Shown one piece after another: positions 1 to 6,342 of a stretch of DNA of 16,629 nucleotides. Origin of the DNA: Pseudomonadota bacterium (GTDB taxonomy: Bacteria > Pseudomonadota > Alphaproteobacteria > Rhizobiales > Methylopilaceae); NCBI GenBank assembly GCA_023430145.1, contig JAEZCD010000281.1, forward strand, positions 1-16,629, read 5' to 3'. A program made the translations under genes and the position numbers. The notes beneath the pieces were generated by a model. It was not told the DNA's origin. It made no database searches and saw only the letters and a list, made by a program, of their open reading frames with translations. The first letter of the stretch is position 1, and each line of letters starts with the position of its first letter.

Positions 1-42
1 GGCGATGGCCCCGGCCGGCCCCTGACGATCCCGGGCGGCTGA
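1..42 (+). CDS. Possible C-terminal tail of an upstream gene (partial)
   Basis: Frame 1 is open from the window edge to a TGA at 40-42 and would encode the tail GDGPGRPLTIPGG. It would converge on the methyltransferase gene, whose stop lies just beyond at 49-51. Thirteen residues cannot be assigned to a family. Frame 3 is also open here and frame 2 stops at 23-25, so even the frame is uncertain. The hairpin directly over the stop is the only support that a gene ends here. Confidence 0.2.
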   Translation, partial: GDGPGRPLTIPGG

Positions 43-57
43 GCCTCGTCAGCCCGG
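31..57. terminator. Hairpin between possibly convergent genes
   Basis: GGCTGA (37-42) pairs with TCAGCC (49-54) around a 6-nt loop. CCGGG (31-35) can also pair with CCCGG (53-57) if bases 36-38 bulge. The structure covers the stop codon of the methyltransferase and the putative stop of the left-hand gene. There is no T-tract, so it is only terminator-like and might act in both directions. Confidence 0.3.
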
Positions 58-708
58 CAGGCGCTCGGCGACGAGGTGCCAGTGCCAAGTGCTCGGCTTC
101 TCGTGCGAGCGGTCGACGATCGATAGCGGCTCGAAGCCGGCGAACAGGCCGACGAGCTCGCGCGCATTGCAGTAGTAGTGCGGGTGGCCGCGGTCCTCGT
201 CGTCCTCCAGCACGAAGGTGTTTTGCGCCACCTCGGTGCCGAGCCCGTACTTCCCGTGACGCTTCGACAGCATCGTGCCCTGGTAGATGCCGCCCGGGCG
301 CAGGACGCGGCGGATCTCGTCGATCGTCGCCCGGACGATGCTCTCGTCGCCGTGATAGATGACGTTGAACGACAGCACGTAATCGAACCAGCCGTCCGCG
401 AAGGGCAGCCGCGTCATCGGCGCGGTAGCGGCCGAGACCGTCAGCCCTTCCTCCGACGCCGACTTGCGCAGCTCCTCGACGCCGGCCTCGGCGAGGTCGA
501 CCGCCTCGACCTCGAAGCCGAGCCGGGCGAGGTGCAGGGCATGGCGGCCAACGCCGCACCCGAGGTCGAGCACGCGGCGCGTCCTGCCCTCCGCCGCGAG
601 CTTCTCGGTGACGGCGACGACGTCCTCCTCGGGGACGAGCCACTCGCGGCGGCCGTCCGGCGTGGCCCAGCGGCGGTTCCAGGCGATGTGCGCCGTGTCG
701 GTCTTCAT
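49..708 (-). CDS. Class I SAM-dependent methyltransferase, last gene of the phnDCE operon
   Basis: A 219-residue Rossmann-fold methyltransferase of the Methyltransf_11/25 kind, resembling tellurite-resistance (TehB-like) methyltransferases. SAM-binding motif I is VLDLGCGVG (46-54). An acidic residue after strand 2 (VEAVDL, about D71) should bind the ribose hydroxyls. The stretches PFADGWFDYVLSFNVIYHG and IRRVLRPGG are motifs IV to VI. The substrate cannot be read from sequence. It has only two cysteines (C51 in motif I and one in the YYCNAR stretch), so it lacks the cysteine set of ArsM arsenite methyltransferases. The ATG at 708 has a good Shine-Dalgarno (GAAGGA) just upstream. It starts 10 bp after the phnE stop, so it is probably co-transcribed with the transporter. 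A role acting on or detoxifying the imported compound is inference. Confidence 0.85.
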   Translation of the reverse strand: MKTDTAHIAWNRRWATPDGRREWLVPEEDVVAVTEKLAAEGRTRRVLDLGCGVGRHALHLARLGFEVEAVDLAEAGVEELRKSASEEGLTVSAATAPMTRLPFADGWFDYVLSFNVIYHGDESIVRATIDEIRRVLRPGGIYQGTMLSKRHGKYGLGTEVAQNTFVLEDDEDRGHPHYYCNARELVGLFAGFEPLSIVDRSHEKPSTWHWHLVAERLPG

Positions 709-718
709 GCGTCGTCCT

Positions 719-1528
719 TCATGCTTGGAGAATGCGCGAGCGCGCCCAGGCGCCGAATTGCTCGACCGCCATCACGAGGGCGAAGATCATCAGGATGATC
801 GTCGCCGCGGTCTGAAAGTTGAACAGGTCCATCGCGACCTTCAGCTCGATGCCGATCCCGCCGGCGCCGACGAGGCCGAGGACGACCGAGGCGCGGGTCG
901 ATTTCTCGAGCGCGAACAGGGCGCTGGTGATGAAGCTCGGCATCGCTGCCGGCACCACGGCGCAGAAGACCGCGTCCGACTGCCGAACGCCCTGCGCGCG
1001 CAGCGCCTCGGCCGGCCCCTTGTCGACGTCCTCCATCGCCTCGGCGAAGAAGCGCCCGCAGAAGCCCGCCGTGTCGATGGCGATGGCGAGCGTGCCCGAG
1101 AACGGGCCGAGCCCGACGGCGATGACGAAGATCAGCGCCCAGACGAGGTCCGGCACGGTGCGGAACACGGCGACGATGCCGCGGGCGAGAATGTTCACGA
1201 GCCGGTTGCCGATCAGGCCGCGCGCTGCGAACAGCGCCAGCGGCACCGCGAGCACGATGCCGGCGAGCGTGCCGACCAGCGCCATCTGGAAGGTCTCGAG
1301 CAGCGCCCGGGAGAGCGGGCCGACCCGCTCGAGGCTGGGCGGAAAGGCGCGGCCGAGGAAGTCGGCCAGCGCCGGCAGCCCGACCACGAGCTCGGAGAAC
1401 GACCAGCCCGATCCCTGCACCGCCCAGACGAGGACCGCGAGGCCGATGACGTAGCCGACGAAGGCGCCGGGCGATGGTAGCGCGAGCCGCGGCGGCAGTA
1501 CCGGTCCGGGCTTACTCGAAGAGGTCAC
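719..1528 (-). CDS. phnE: Phosphonate-type ABC transporter permease (PhnE family)
   Basis: A 269-residue inner-membrane permease carrying substrate across the membrane for the PhnCDE-type importer. Hydrophobic segments lie near residues 22-38, 77-100, 116-140, 198-225 and 240-256. The cytoplasmic EAA loop that contacts the ATPase is the stretch EALRAQGVRQSDAVF and on to about residue 197. The following VVLGLVGAGGIGIEL is typical of PhnE. I place the start at a GTG (1526-1528), giving VTSSSKPG. A longer open frame extends to 1621 but runs through the conserved end of phnC in another frame. With this start, phnE overlaps phnC by 17 bp, suggesting translational coupling. The substrate may be phosphonate, phosphite or a related oxyanion. 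Confidence 0.9.
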   Translation of the reverse strand: MTSSSKPGPVLPPRLALPSPGAFVGYVIGLAVLVWAVQGSGWSFSELVVGLPALADFLGRAFPPSLERVGPLSRALLETFQMALVGTLAGIVLAVPLALFAARGLIGNRLVNILARGIVAVFRTVPDLVWALIFVIAVGLGPFSGTLAIAIDTAGFCGRFFAEAMEDVDKGPAEALRAQGVRQSDAVFCAVVPAAMPSFITSALFALEKSTRASVVLGLVGAGGIGIELKVAMDLFNFQTAATIILMIFALVMAVEQFGAWARSRILQA

Positions 1529-2330
1529 GCAGGCTCCCCGCCGACTGCCGGGACGAGGGCGCGTCGACCGCCAGCGTGCCGTTCCTGAGGCCCAGCACGC
1601 GGCCGGAATAGCGCAGCGCATGCTCCATGTTGTGCGTGGTGAAGACGAGCGTCGTCCCGCTGGTCCGGGCGACGAGCGCGAAGGCGGCCATGACCTCTTC
1701 GCCCGCCGTCGGGTCGAGGCTCGCTGCCGGCTCGTCGGCGAGGATCAGGCGCGGCCTGCCGACGAGGGCGCGGGCGATGGCGACGCGCTGCGACTGGCCG
1801 CCCGAGAGCGTTCCGCATGGGCGCGTAGCGAAGTCGGCGAGGCCGACCTGGTCGAGGGCCGCGAGCGCCCGCTCGCGTATCTCGCGGGGCGCCGAGCCCT
1901 GCAGCCATTGGGCGGGGCCGGGCCGCTGGGCGAGGCAGCCGTGCACGACATTGCTGAGGGCCGACAGCCGCGGCACGAGATTGTGCTTCTGGGCGACGAA
2001 GCCGATCTTTCCGCGCAATCGGCGCAGTGCCCGCTGCCGGGCCGCCGAGAGCGTCTCGCCGAACAGCTCGACCTCGCCCGCCGCCGGCTGCACGAAGCCG
2101 AGGAAGCAGCGCAGCAGCGTCGACTTGCCGGCGCCGTTGCGGCCGATCAGGGCGACGGTCTCGCCGGCACCGATCGAGAAGTCGACGCCCGCGAACACCG
2201 GCGGCTGCTCGCCGTAGCGGACCGAGAGGCCGCGCGCGGCGATCTCGCCGGCCGCCGTCGCGGTGGCGGCGACCTGGAAAGGAAGCGCCCCGGCCGAGGG
2301 GCCGAGACGCTGCGCGAGCGCCGCCGTCAC
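1512..2330 (-). CDS. phnC: Phosphonate-type ABC transporter ATP-binding protein (PhnC family)
   Basis: A 272-residue ATPase that powers the PhnCDE-type importer at the cytoplasmic face. Walker A is GRNGAGKST (63-71), the Q-loop glutamine is near 114, the signature is LSGGQSQRV (175-183), Walker B is LILADEP (195-201) and the H-loop histidine is H233 in TTHNMEHAL. The conserved fold begins only at about residue 29, so there is a poorly conserved N-terminal extension. The GTG at 2328-2330 is preferred because it overlaps the phnD stop as GTGA, a classic coupled junction. No better start codon is visible between it and the fold. The upstream part of the same open frame, to 3368, is a shadow of phnD. 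Confidence 0.92.
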   Translation of the reverse strand: MTAALAQRLGPSAGALPFQVAATATAAGEIAARGLSVRYGEQPPVFAGVDFSIGAGETVALIGRNGAGKSTLLRCFLGFVQPAAGEVELFGETLSAARQRALRRLRGKIGFVAQKHNLVPRLSALSNVVHGCLAQRPGPAQWLQGSAPREIRERALAALDQVGLADFATRPCGTLSGGQSQRVAIARALVGRPRLILADEPAASLDPTAGEEVMAAFALVARTSGTTLVFTTHNMEHALRYSGRVLGLRNGTLAVDAPSSRQSAGSLRDLFE

Positions 2331-3202
2331 TTGCCGACGAACTCGGAGAACTGCGGGAAGCCGATCGTCCCGTACATCGCGCGGATCGGATCGTAGGCCT
2401 TGTCCTCGATCGCCACCATGTCCATGCCGCGGAAGCGCTCGTTCTCGCCGCCGACCGACAGGATGGCTTCGATGATGCCGTTCTTCTTGTCGAGCATCGC
2501 CTCGCGCACGGAGGCGACGCCCTTCTCGTCGACATGGGCGCCGGCCATCAGCATGTCGTTCGGCAGGTCGCCCGAGCGGGCGATGACGCGGAAGGTGCCG
2601 GGCGGAACGCTCTTGTCCTTGTCGCGGGTGTTGCGCGTCCAGCTCGTATAGTTGGCGCCGAGGGCGGCGATGTCGCCGCGCTTCAGCGCCTCGTGCGCGA
2701 CGGCGCGGGAGGTGTGGGTGATGCCGGCGAGATCCGTCTTCGGGTCGACGCCGAAGTCGGCCAGCAGCTGCGAGGGGCAGAGATGGCCGGAGGTGGAGCC
2801 GATGTCGTCCATCGCCACCTTCTTGCCCTTGAGGTCGGAGGGGCGGACGAAGCCGGAATCGGCGCGGACGATGATCGCGCAGAAATAGTCCGGCCGGCTG
2901 AGGCCGACGATGGCCCGGGCTTTGGTCATCTTGTTGATGACGACGTACTCGGCCGGGCCCGAGATGACGAAGTCGACGCGCTTGGCGCGCAGCGCCTCGG
3001 CGGCGGCGGTGCGGCTCGACACCGGGAAGAACGTGAAGCTGTGACCGGTCGCCTTCTCGAGCGCGGCCTTGAACGGGCCCCAGTCGGTCTGCAGGCGCTC
3101 GAGGCCCTCCACGTCGGTGACGGCGAGCTTGTAGGAGTCCGCCAGTGCGGGGGAGACGAGGAGGGCGGCTGCGGCGGCGGCGACGAGGAGGCTGCGGATC
3201 AT
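2327..3202 (-). CDS. phnD: Phosphonate-type ABC transporter substrate-binding protein (PhnD family)
   Basis: A 291-residue periplasmic binding protein of the phosphate/phosphite/phosphonate-binding family (PhnD, PtxB and HtxB relatives; the arsenite sensor AioX is also related). Residues 1-21 are a Sec signal peptide ending PALA, cleaved before DSYKLAV. Family features include FVISGPAEYVVINK, then KGKKVAMDD followed by GSTSGHLCP, the ligand-pocket region, and NDMLMAG. The ATG at 3202 is chosen over one at 3235 because it puts the signal peptide at the N-terminus, has GGAG about 9 nt upstream, and lies downstream of the likely promoter. phnD is first here, unlike the classical phnC-D-E order. 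Three PHO-box-like half-sites lie about 50-75 bp upstream, suggesting PhoB control under phosphate limitation. The true ligand is unproven. Confidence 0.9.
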   Translation of the reverse strand: MIRSLLVAAAAAALLVSPALADSYKLAVTDVEGLERLQTDWGPFKAALEKATGHSFTFFPVSSRTAAAEALRAKRVDFVISGPAEYVVINKMTKARAIVGLSRPDYFCAIIVRADSGFVRPSDLKGKKVAMDDIGSTSGHLCPSQLLADFGVDPKTDLAGITHTSRAVAHEALKRGDIAALGANYTSWTRNTRDKDKSVPPGTFRVIARSGDLPNDMLMAGAHVDEKGVASVREAMLDKKNGIIEAILSVGGENERFRGMDMVAIEDKAYDPIRAMYGTIGFPQFSEFVGK

Positions 3203-3250
3203 GGTGGCGTGCTCCGTTGGGGCGGCTCGCCGCATCGGTAGCGCCCGGGC

Positions 3251-3279
3251 ATGACGTGGGGCTGACGGAAGGTTGACGC
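3251..3279 (-). promoter_or_regulatory. Candidate PHO box (three half-sites, 11-bp period)
   Basis: On the phnD strand three 7-mers, GCGTCAA, CCGTCAG and ACGTCAT, lie end to end with 4-bp spacers, so the core CGTCA recurs every 11 bp exactly (plus-strand TGACG at 3252, 3263 and 3274). Known PHO boxes are direct repeats of CTGTCAT with the same 7+4 architecture. These sites match except for C in place of T at the second position, plausible in a GC-rich genome. About 10 bp downstream lies TACCGA (3240-3235), a weak -10, as expected where PhoB replaces a -35. Binding by PhoB is inferred. Confidence 0.5.
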
Positions 3280-3309
3280 CGGCGCGACGGCGCCGCGACG
3301 AGCGGCGCG

Positions 3310-3338
3310 TTCCGCTCGCGGCCCGGCGCTGCTAATCT
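3310..3338 (+). promoter_or_regulatory. Possible sigma-70-like promoter of cydB
   Basis: TTCCGC (3310-3315) and TAATCT (3333-3338) are separated by 17 bp and lie about 50 bp before the cydB start. The -10 is reasonable and the -35 is weak, so this is only a candidate. The 183-bp gap also holds the divergent phnD control region. Confidence 0.25.
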
Positions 3339-3370
3339 CGATTCACGGGACTCGGGCCGGCGGCCCAACC

Positions 3371-3375
3371 GGAGG
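3371..3375 (+). promoter_or_regulatory. Ribosome binding site of cydB
   Basis: A perfect GGAGG lies 10 nt before the cydB ATG. It fixes the start and shows that cydB is translated independently, not by coupling to an upstream cydA. Confidence 0.7.
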
Positions 3376-3385
3376 GGTCTGAGCC

Positions 3386-4390
3386 ATGGAAGGGTATCTG
3401 CCGGTCATCTGGGCCGCCCTCATCGGCGTCGCCGTGATCCTCTACGTCGTCACCGATGGCTTCGACCTCGGCATCGGCATCCTGTTTCCCTTCACCCGCT
3501 CCGAGCGGCAGCGCGACGTGATGATGAACTCGGTCGCCCCGTTCTGGGACGGCAACGAGACCTGGCTCGTGCTCGGCGGCGGCGGGCTCTGGGTCGCCTT
3601 CCCGAAGGCCTACGCGATCATCATGCCGGCGCTCTACCTGCCGGTCATCGTCATGCTGCTGGCGCTGATCTTCCGCGGCGTCGCCTTCGAGTTCCGCTGG
3701 ATCGCCAAGCCCAACCACCGGCTTTGGGACGCGGCCTTCATCGGCGGCTCGACGGTGGCCGCCTTCTCGCAGGGGCTGGTGCTCGGCGGCCTCATCCAGG
3801 GCATTCACGTCGAGAACGGCCAGTTCGCCGGCGGCGCCTTCGACTGGCTGACGCCGTTCAGCGTCTTCTGCGGCGTCGCCCTGATCGCCGGCTATGCGCT
3901 GCTCGGCGCCGGCTGGCTGATGCTGAAGACCGAGGGCGAGGTGGAGCGGCGGGCGCGCGAGCAGTCGAAGGTCCTGCTCGTCATGGTGCTCGCGGCCATG
4001 CTCGCGGTGAGCCTGTGGACGCCGCTGCTGAGCACGGCCATCGCCGAGCGCTGGTTCACCATGCCGAACCTCCTCTATCTGGCGCCGGTGCCGCTGCTGA
4101 CCGTCGCGCTGGCGCTGCTCGCCTGGCGCGGCATCGACGCGGACCAGTCGGGCACGCCGTTTTTCGCCACCATCGGCCTCTTCGTGCTCGGCTTCATCGG
4201 CCTCGCGATCTCGTGGTTCCCCTATCTCGTGCCGCCATCGCTGACGATCTGGGAGACGGCGGCCGCCCCGGCGAGCCAGATCTTCCTCCTGCTCGGCGCG
4301 GTGGCGCTGCTGCCGCTGATCCTCGGCTACAACGTGATCCTGCACTGGGTGTTTCGCGGCAAGGTGCGCGAGGGCGAGGGCTATCACTGA
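3386..4390 (+). CDS. cydB: Cytochrome bd-type quinol oxidase subunit II (CydB/CioB)
   Basis: A 334-residue, very hydrophobic protein with about eight to nine membrane helices, the usual CydB length. Subunit II pairs with CydA in the bd-type terminal oxidase, which oxidises quinol and reduces oxygen to water without pumping protons. Family hallmarks are TDGFDLGIG (about 23-31), APFWDGNETWLVLGGGGLW (about 51-69) and FRGVAFEFRW (about 96-105), which include the conserved W/D pair and arginine. The gene seems intact and has its own GGAGG. No cydA is present on either side: phnD is divergent upstream and a TPR gene follows. I also see no cydX-like small gene. A partner must be encoded elsewhere, or this copy is orphaned. 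Whether it belongs to the cyanide-insensitive CioAB group cannot be decided from CydB alone. Confidence 0.95.
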   Translation: MEGYLPVIWAALIGVAVILYVVTDGFDLGIGILFPFTRSERQRDVMMNSVAPFWDGNETWLVLGGGGLWVAFPKAYAIIMPALYLPVIVMLLALIFRGVAFEFRWIAKPNHRLWDAAFIGGSTVAAFSQGLVLGGLIQGIHVENGQFAGGAFDWLTPFSVFCGVALIAGYALLGAGWLMLKTEGEVERRAREQSKVLLVMVLAAMLAVSLWTPLLSTAIAERWFTMPNLLYLAPVPLLTVALALLAWRGIDADQSGTPFFATIGLFVLGFIGLAISWFPYLVPPSLTIWETAAAPASQIFLLLGAVALLPLILGYNVILHWVFRGKVREGEGYH

Positions 4391-4405
4391 TCGGAGAGCG
4401 GGCAG

Positions 4406-4439
4406 GCGGCCGGCGCGGCTCGCGCTTGCCGCCGGCCGC
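4406..4439 (+). terminator. GC-rich hairpin after cydB
   Basis: GCGGCCGGCG (4406-4415) pairs perfectly with CGCCGGCCGC (4430-4439) around a 14-nt loop, starting 16 bp after the cydB stop. There is no T-tract, so it may be a Rho-assisted terminator or an mRNA-end stabiliser between cydB and the TPR gene. Confidence 0.4.
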
Positions 4440-4496
4440 GCCGAGGTCCATGCTGCGATGCAATCATCCCGGAAATCACCAGGATAGCACCGCCTG

Positions 4497-6266
4497 ATGT
4501 CGTCGCTCCACAAGCTCGCCCTCGCCGGGCTTTTCGCGCTCCTCGCCTCGGGGACCTCTGCGCAGTCCCGCAACGAGGGTGTGAAACTCTCGCCCGACAC
4601 CTCCCTCGCCGGCAACTATCTCGCCGGGCGCCTCGCCGGCAGCCTGCGCGATTCGGACGCGGCTGCGGCCTATTTCGGCGCCGCGCTGAAGGGGGATCCG
4701 AAGAACCCGGAGCTGCTCGAGCGCGCCTTCGTCTGGGTGCTGGCCGAGGGAGACGTCGAGGACGCGCTGCGTCTCGCCGAGCGGGTGGCGCAGATCAACC
4801 CGTCGAACCGCGAGGCGCGCCTCGCGCTCGCCGTCCGCGCCATCAAGGCGCGCCAGTTCCTGACCGCCCGCACCCAGCTCGACCAGGCGGCGCGGGGGCC
4901 GCTCGGCGACCTCACGGCCACCCTGCTGTCGGCCTGGACCTCACTCGGCTCGGGTGATTCCGCCAAGGCGATGCAGACCATCGAGAAGCTGCGCTCGGCC
5001 GAATGGTCGGCGGCGCTGCGCGACTTCCACGCCGGGCTGATCCTCGACGCGGCCGGCAAGACCGCCGACGCCAAGACCCGTCTCGAGGCCTCCTACAATG
5101 CCGACCGCAGCGCCCTGCGCGTCGTCGAGGCGCTCGCCCGCAACCGCAGCCGCAGCGGCACCAAGGAGGAGGCGCTGGCGCCGGTCGCCGAGTTCGAGGC
5201 GGTGCTGCCGCGCCATCCGCTGATCCGCCAGCTGCGCGCCGACATCGAGGCCGACAAGAAGCTGCCGCCGCTCGTCGACGACGTCCGCGAGGGTGCGGCC
5301 GAGGTGCTGTACGGCCTCGCCGGCGCGCTCGCCCGCCAGCGCGGGGAGGATCTCGCGATCATCTACCTGCGGCTCGCGCTGCACCTCGACCCGACGCACA
5401 ACATGGCGATCATCACGCTCGCCGACATCTACGAGACGCTGAATCAGCACGCGCGCGCGATCGAGGTCTACGAGATGCTGCCGGCGGACTCGCCGCTGAA
5501 GCACAATGCCGAGATCCAGGCCGCCCTCGCCCTCGACAAGCTCGATCGCACGGAGGAGGCGATCAAGAAGCTGCAGGCGCAGATCGACGCCGATCCGAAG
5601 GACTACGAGTCGATTCTCGCGCTCGGCAACATCTACCGCAGCCGCGAGCGCTTCGGCGAGGCGGCCGACACCTACAGCAAGGCGGTCGACCTCGTGCCGG
5701 CCCCGACCAAGGCCCACTGGACGCTGTTCTACGTCCGCGGCATCGCCTTCGAGCGCTCCAAGCAGTGGGACAAGGCGGAGGTCGACCTCAAGAAGGCGCT
5801 CGAGCTCAACCCCGACCAGCCGCTGGTGCTGAACTATCTCGGCTATTCCTGGGTCGATCAGGGGCGGAACCTCGACGAGGGCCTCGAGATGATCAAGAAG
5901 GCGGTCGAGCTGCAGCCGGACGACGGCTTCATCGTCGACAGCCTCGGCTGGGCCTATTACCGGCTCGGCCGCTACGAGGAGGCGGTGACCGAGCTCGAGC
6001 GCGCGGTCGAGCTGCGGCCGCAGGACCCGGTGCTCAACGATCACCTCGGCGACGCCTACTGGAAGGTCGGGCGCCAGCTCGAGGCGCAGTTCCAGTGGTC
6101 GCACGCCAAGGAGCTGAAGCCGGAGGCGGCCGAGCTCGCCAAGATCGAGGCGAAGCTGAAGAACGGCCTCGTCGAGACGCCGACCAGCGCCGCCGGCAAC
6201 ACTTCGAGCCCGCCCGCCGCACCGGCCGAGGGCGCGGCGCCCGTCGAGAAGCCGAACGGCGGCTGA
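4497..6266 (+). CDS. Secreted or periplasmic tetratricopeptide repeat protein
   Basis: A 589-residue protein with a Sec signal peptide at about 1-22 (hydrophobic core LALAGLFALLASG, then TSAQ). TPR helices fill most of the rest. The clearest repeats run from about residue 365 to 545, with typical endings AVDLVPAP, ALELNPDQP, AVELQPDDG, AVELRPQDP and AKELKPEA. The N-terminal half has looser repeats, for example AALKGDPKNPELL. The last 35 or so residues are rich in Pro, Ala and Gly and probably disordered. TPR proteins are scaffolds for protein interactions, and no enzyme domain is visible. A TPR protein next to ETF-QO is, from memory, common in Hyphomicrobiales. The start has AGGA 12 nt upstream, a weak site, but the signal peptide supports it. 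The ETF-QO gene follows after 76 bp. Confidence 0.9.
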   Translation: MSSLHKLALAGLFALLASGTSAQSRNEGVKLSPDTSLAGNYLAGRLAGSLRDSDAAAAYFGAALKGDPKNPELLERAFVWVLAEGDVEDALRLAERVAQINPSNREARLALAVRAIKARQFLTARTQLDQAARGPLGDLTATLLSAWTSLGSGDSAKAMQTIEKLRSAEWSAALRDFHAGLILDAAGKTADAKTRLEASYNADRSALRVVEALARNRSRSGTKEEALAPVAEFEAVLPRHPLIRQLRADIEADKKLPPLVDDVREGAAEVLYGLAGALARQRGEDLAIIYLRLALHLDPTHNMAIITLADIYETLNQHARAIEVYEMLPADSPLKHNAEIQAALALDKLDRTEEAIKKLQAQIDADPKDYESILALGNIYRSRERFGEAADTYSKAVDLVPAPTKAHWTLFYVRGIAFERSKQWDKAEVDLKKALELNPDQPLVLNYLGYSWVDQGRNLDEGLEMIKKAVELQPDDGFIVDSLGWAYYRLGRYEEAVTELERAVELRPQDPVLNDHLGDAYWKVGRQLEAQFQWSHAKELKPEAAELAKIEAKLKNGLVETPTSAAGNTSSPPAAPAEGAAPVEKPNGG

Positions 6267-6290
6267 GCCTCTCGCGGCTTCGAAAGCGCG

Positions 6291-6311
6291 GCGGCCGCAG
6301 CGGCCGGCCGC
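6291..6311 (+). terminator. GC-rich hairpin between the TPR gene and ETF-QO
   Basis: GCGGCCG (6291-6297) pairs with CGGCCGC (6305-6311) around a 7-nt loop, in the 76-bp gap between the two genes. There is no T-tract. Such stems arise easily at this GC content, so it could be chance, an attenuator or an mRNA-stabilising element. Confidence 0.25.
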
Positions 6312-6342
6312 GGCGTCTCGCTCGAAACCGACCGGCAGCAGC

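Noticed and set aside
3273..3338. TTGACG (3273-3278) with TAATCT (3333-3338) as a cydB promoter
   Set aside because: The spacing of 54 bp is far too large; TTGACG is better explained as part of the 11-bp half-site array.
2331..3368. N-terminal 346 codons of the open frame containing phnC, which might suggest a fusion protein
   Set aside because: This part is a shadow of phnD in another frame. The GTG at 2330 overlapping the phnD stop is the natural start of phnC.
3332..4615. A 427-codon open frame antisense to cydB
   Set aside because: The translation is rich in Arg, Glu, Asp and His with no domain, as expected for the complement of a membrane-protein gene, and CydB motifs on the other strand are unambiguous.
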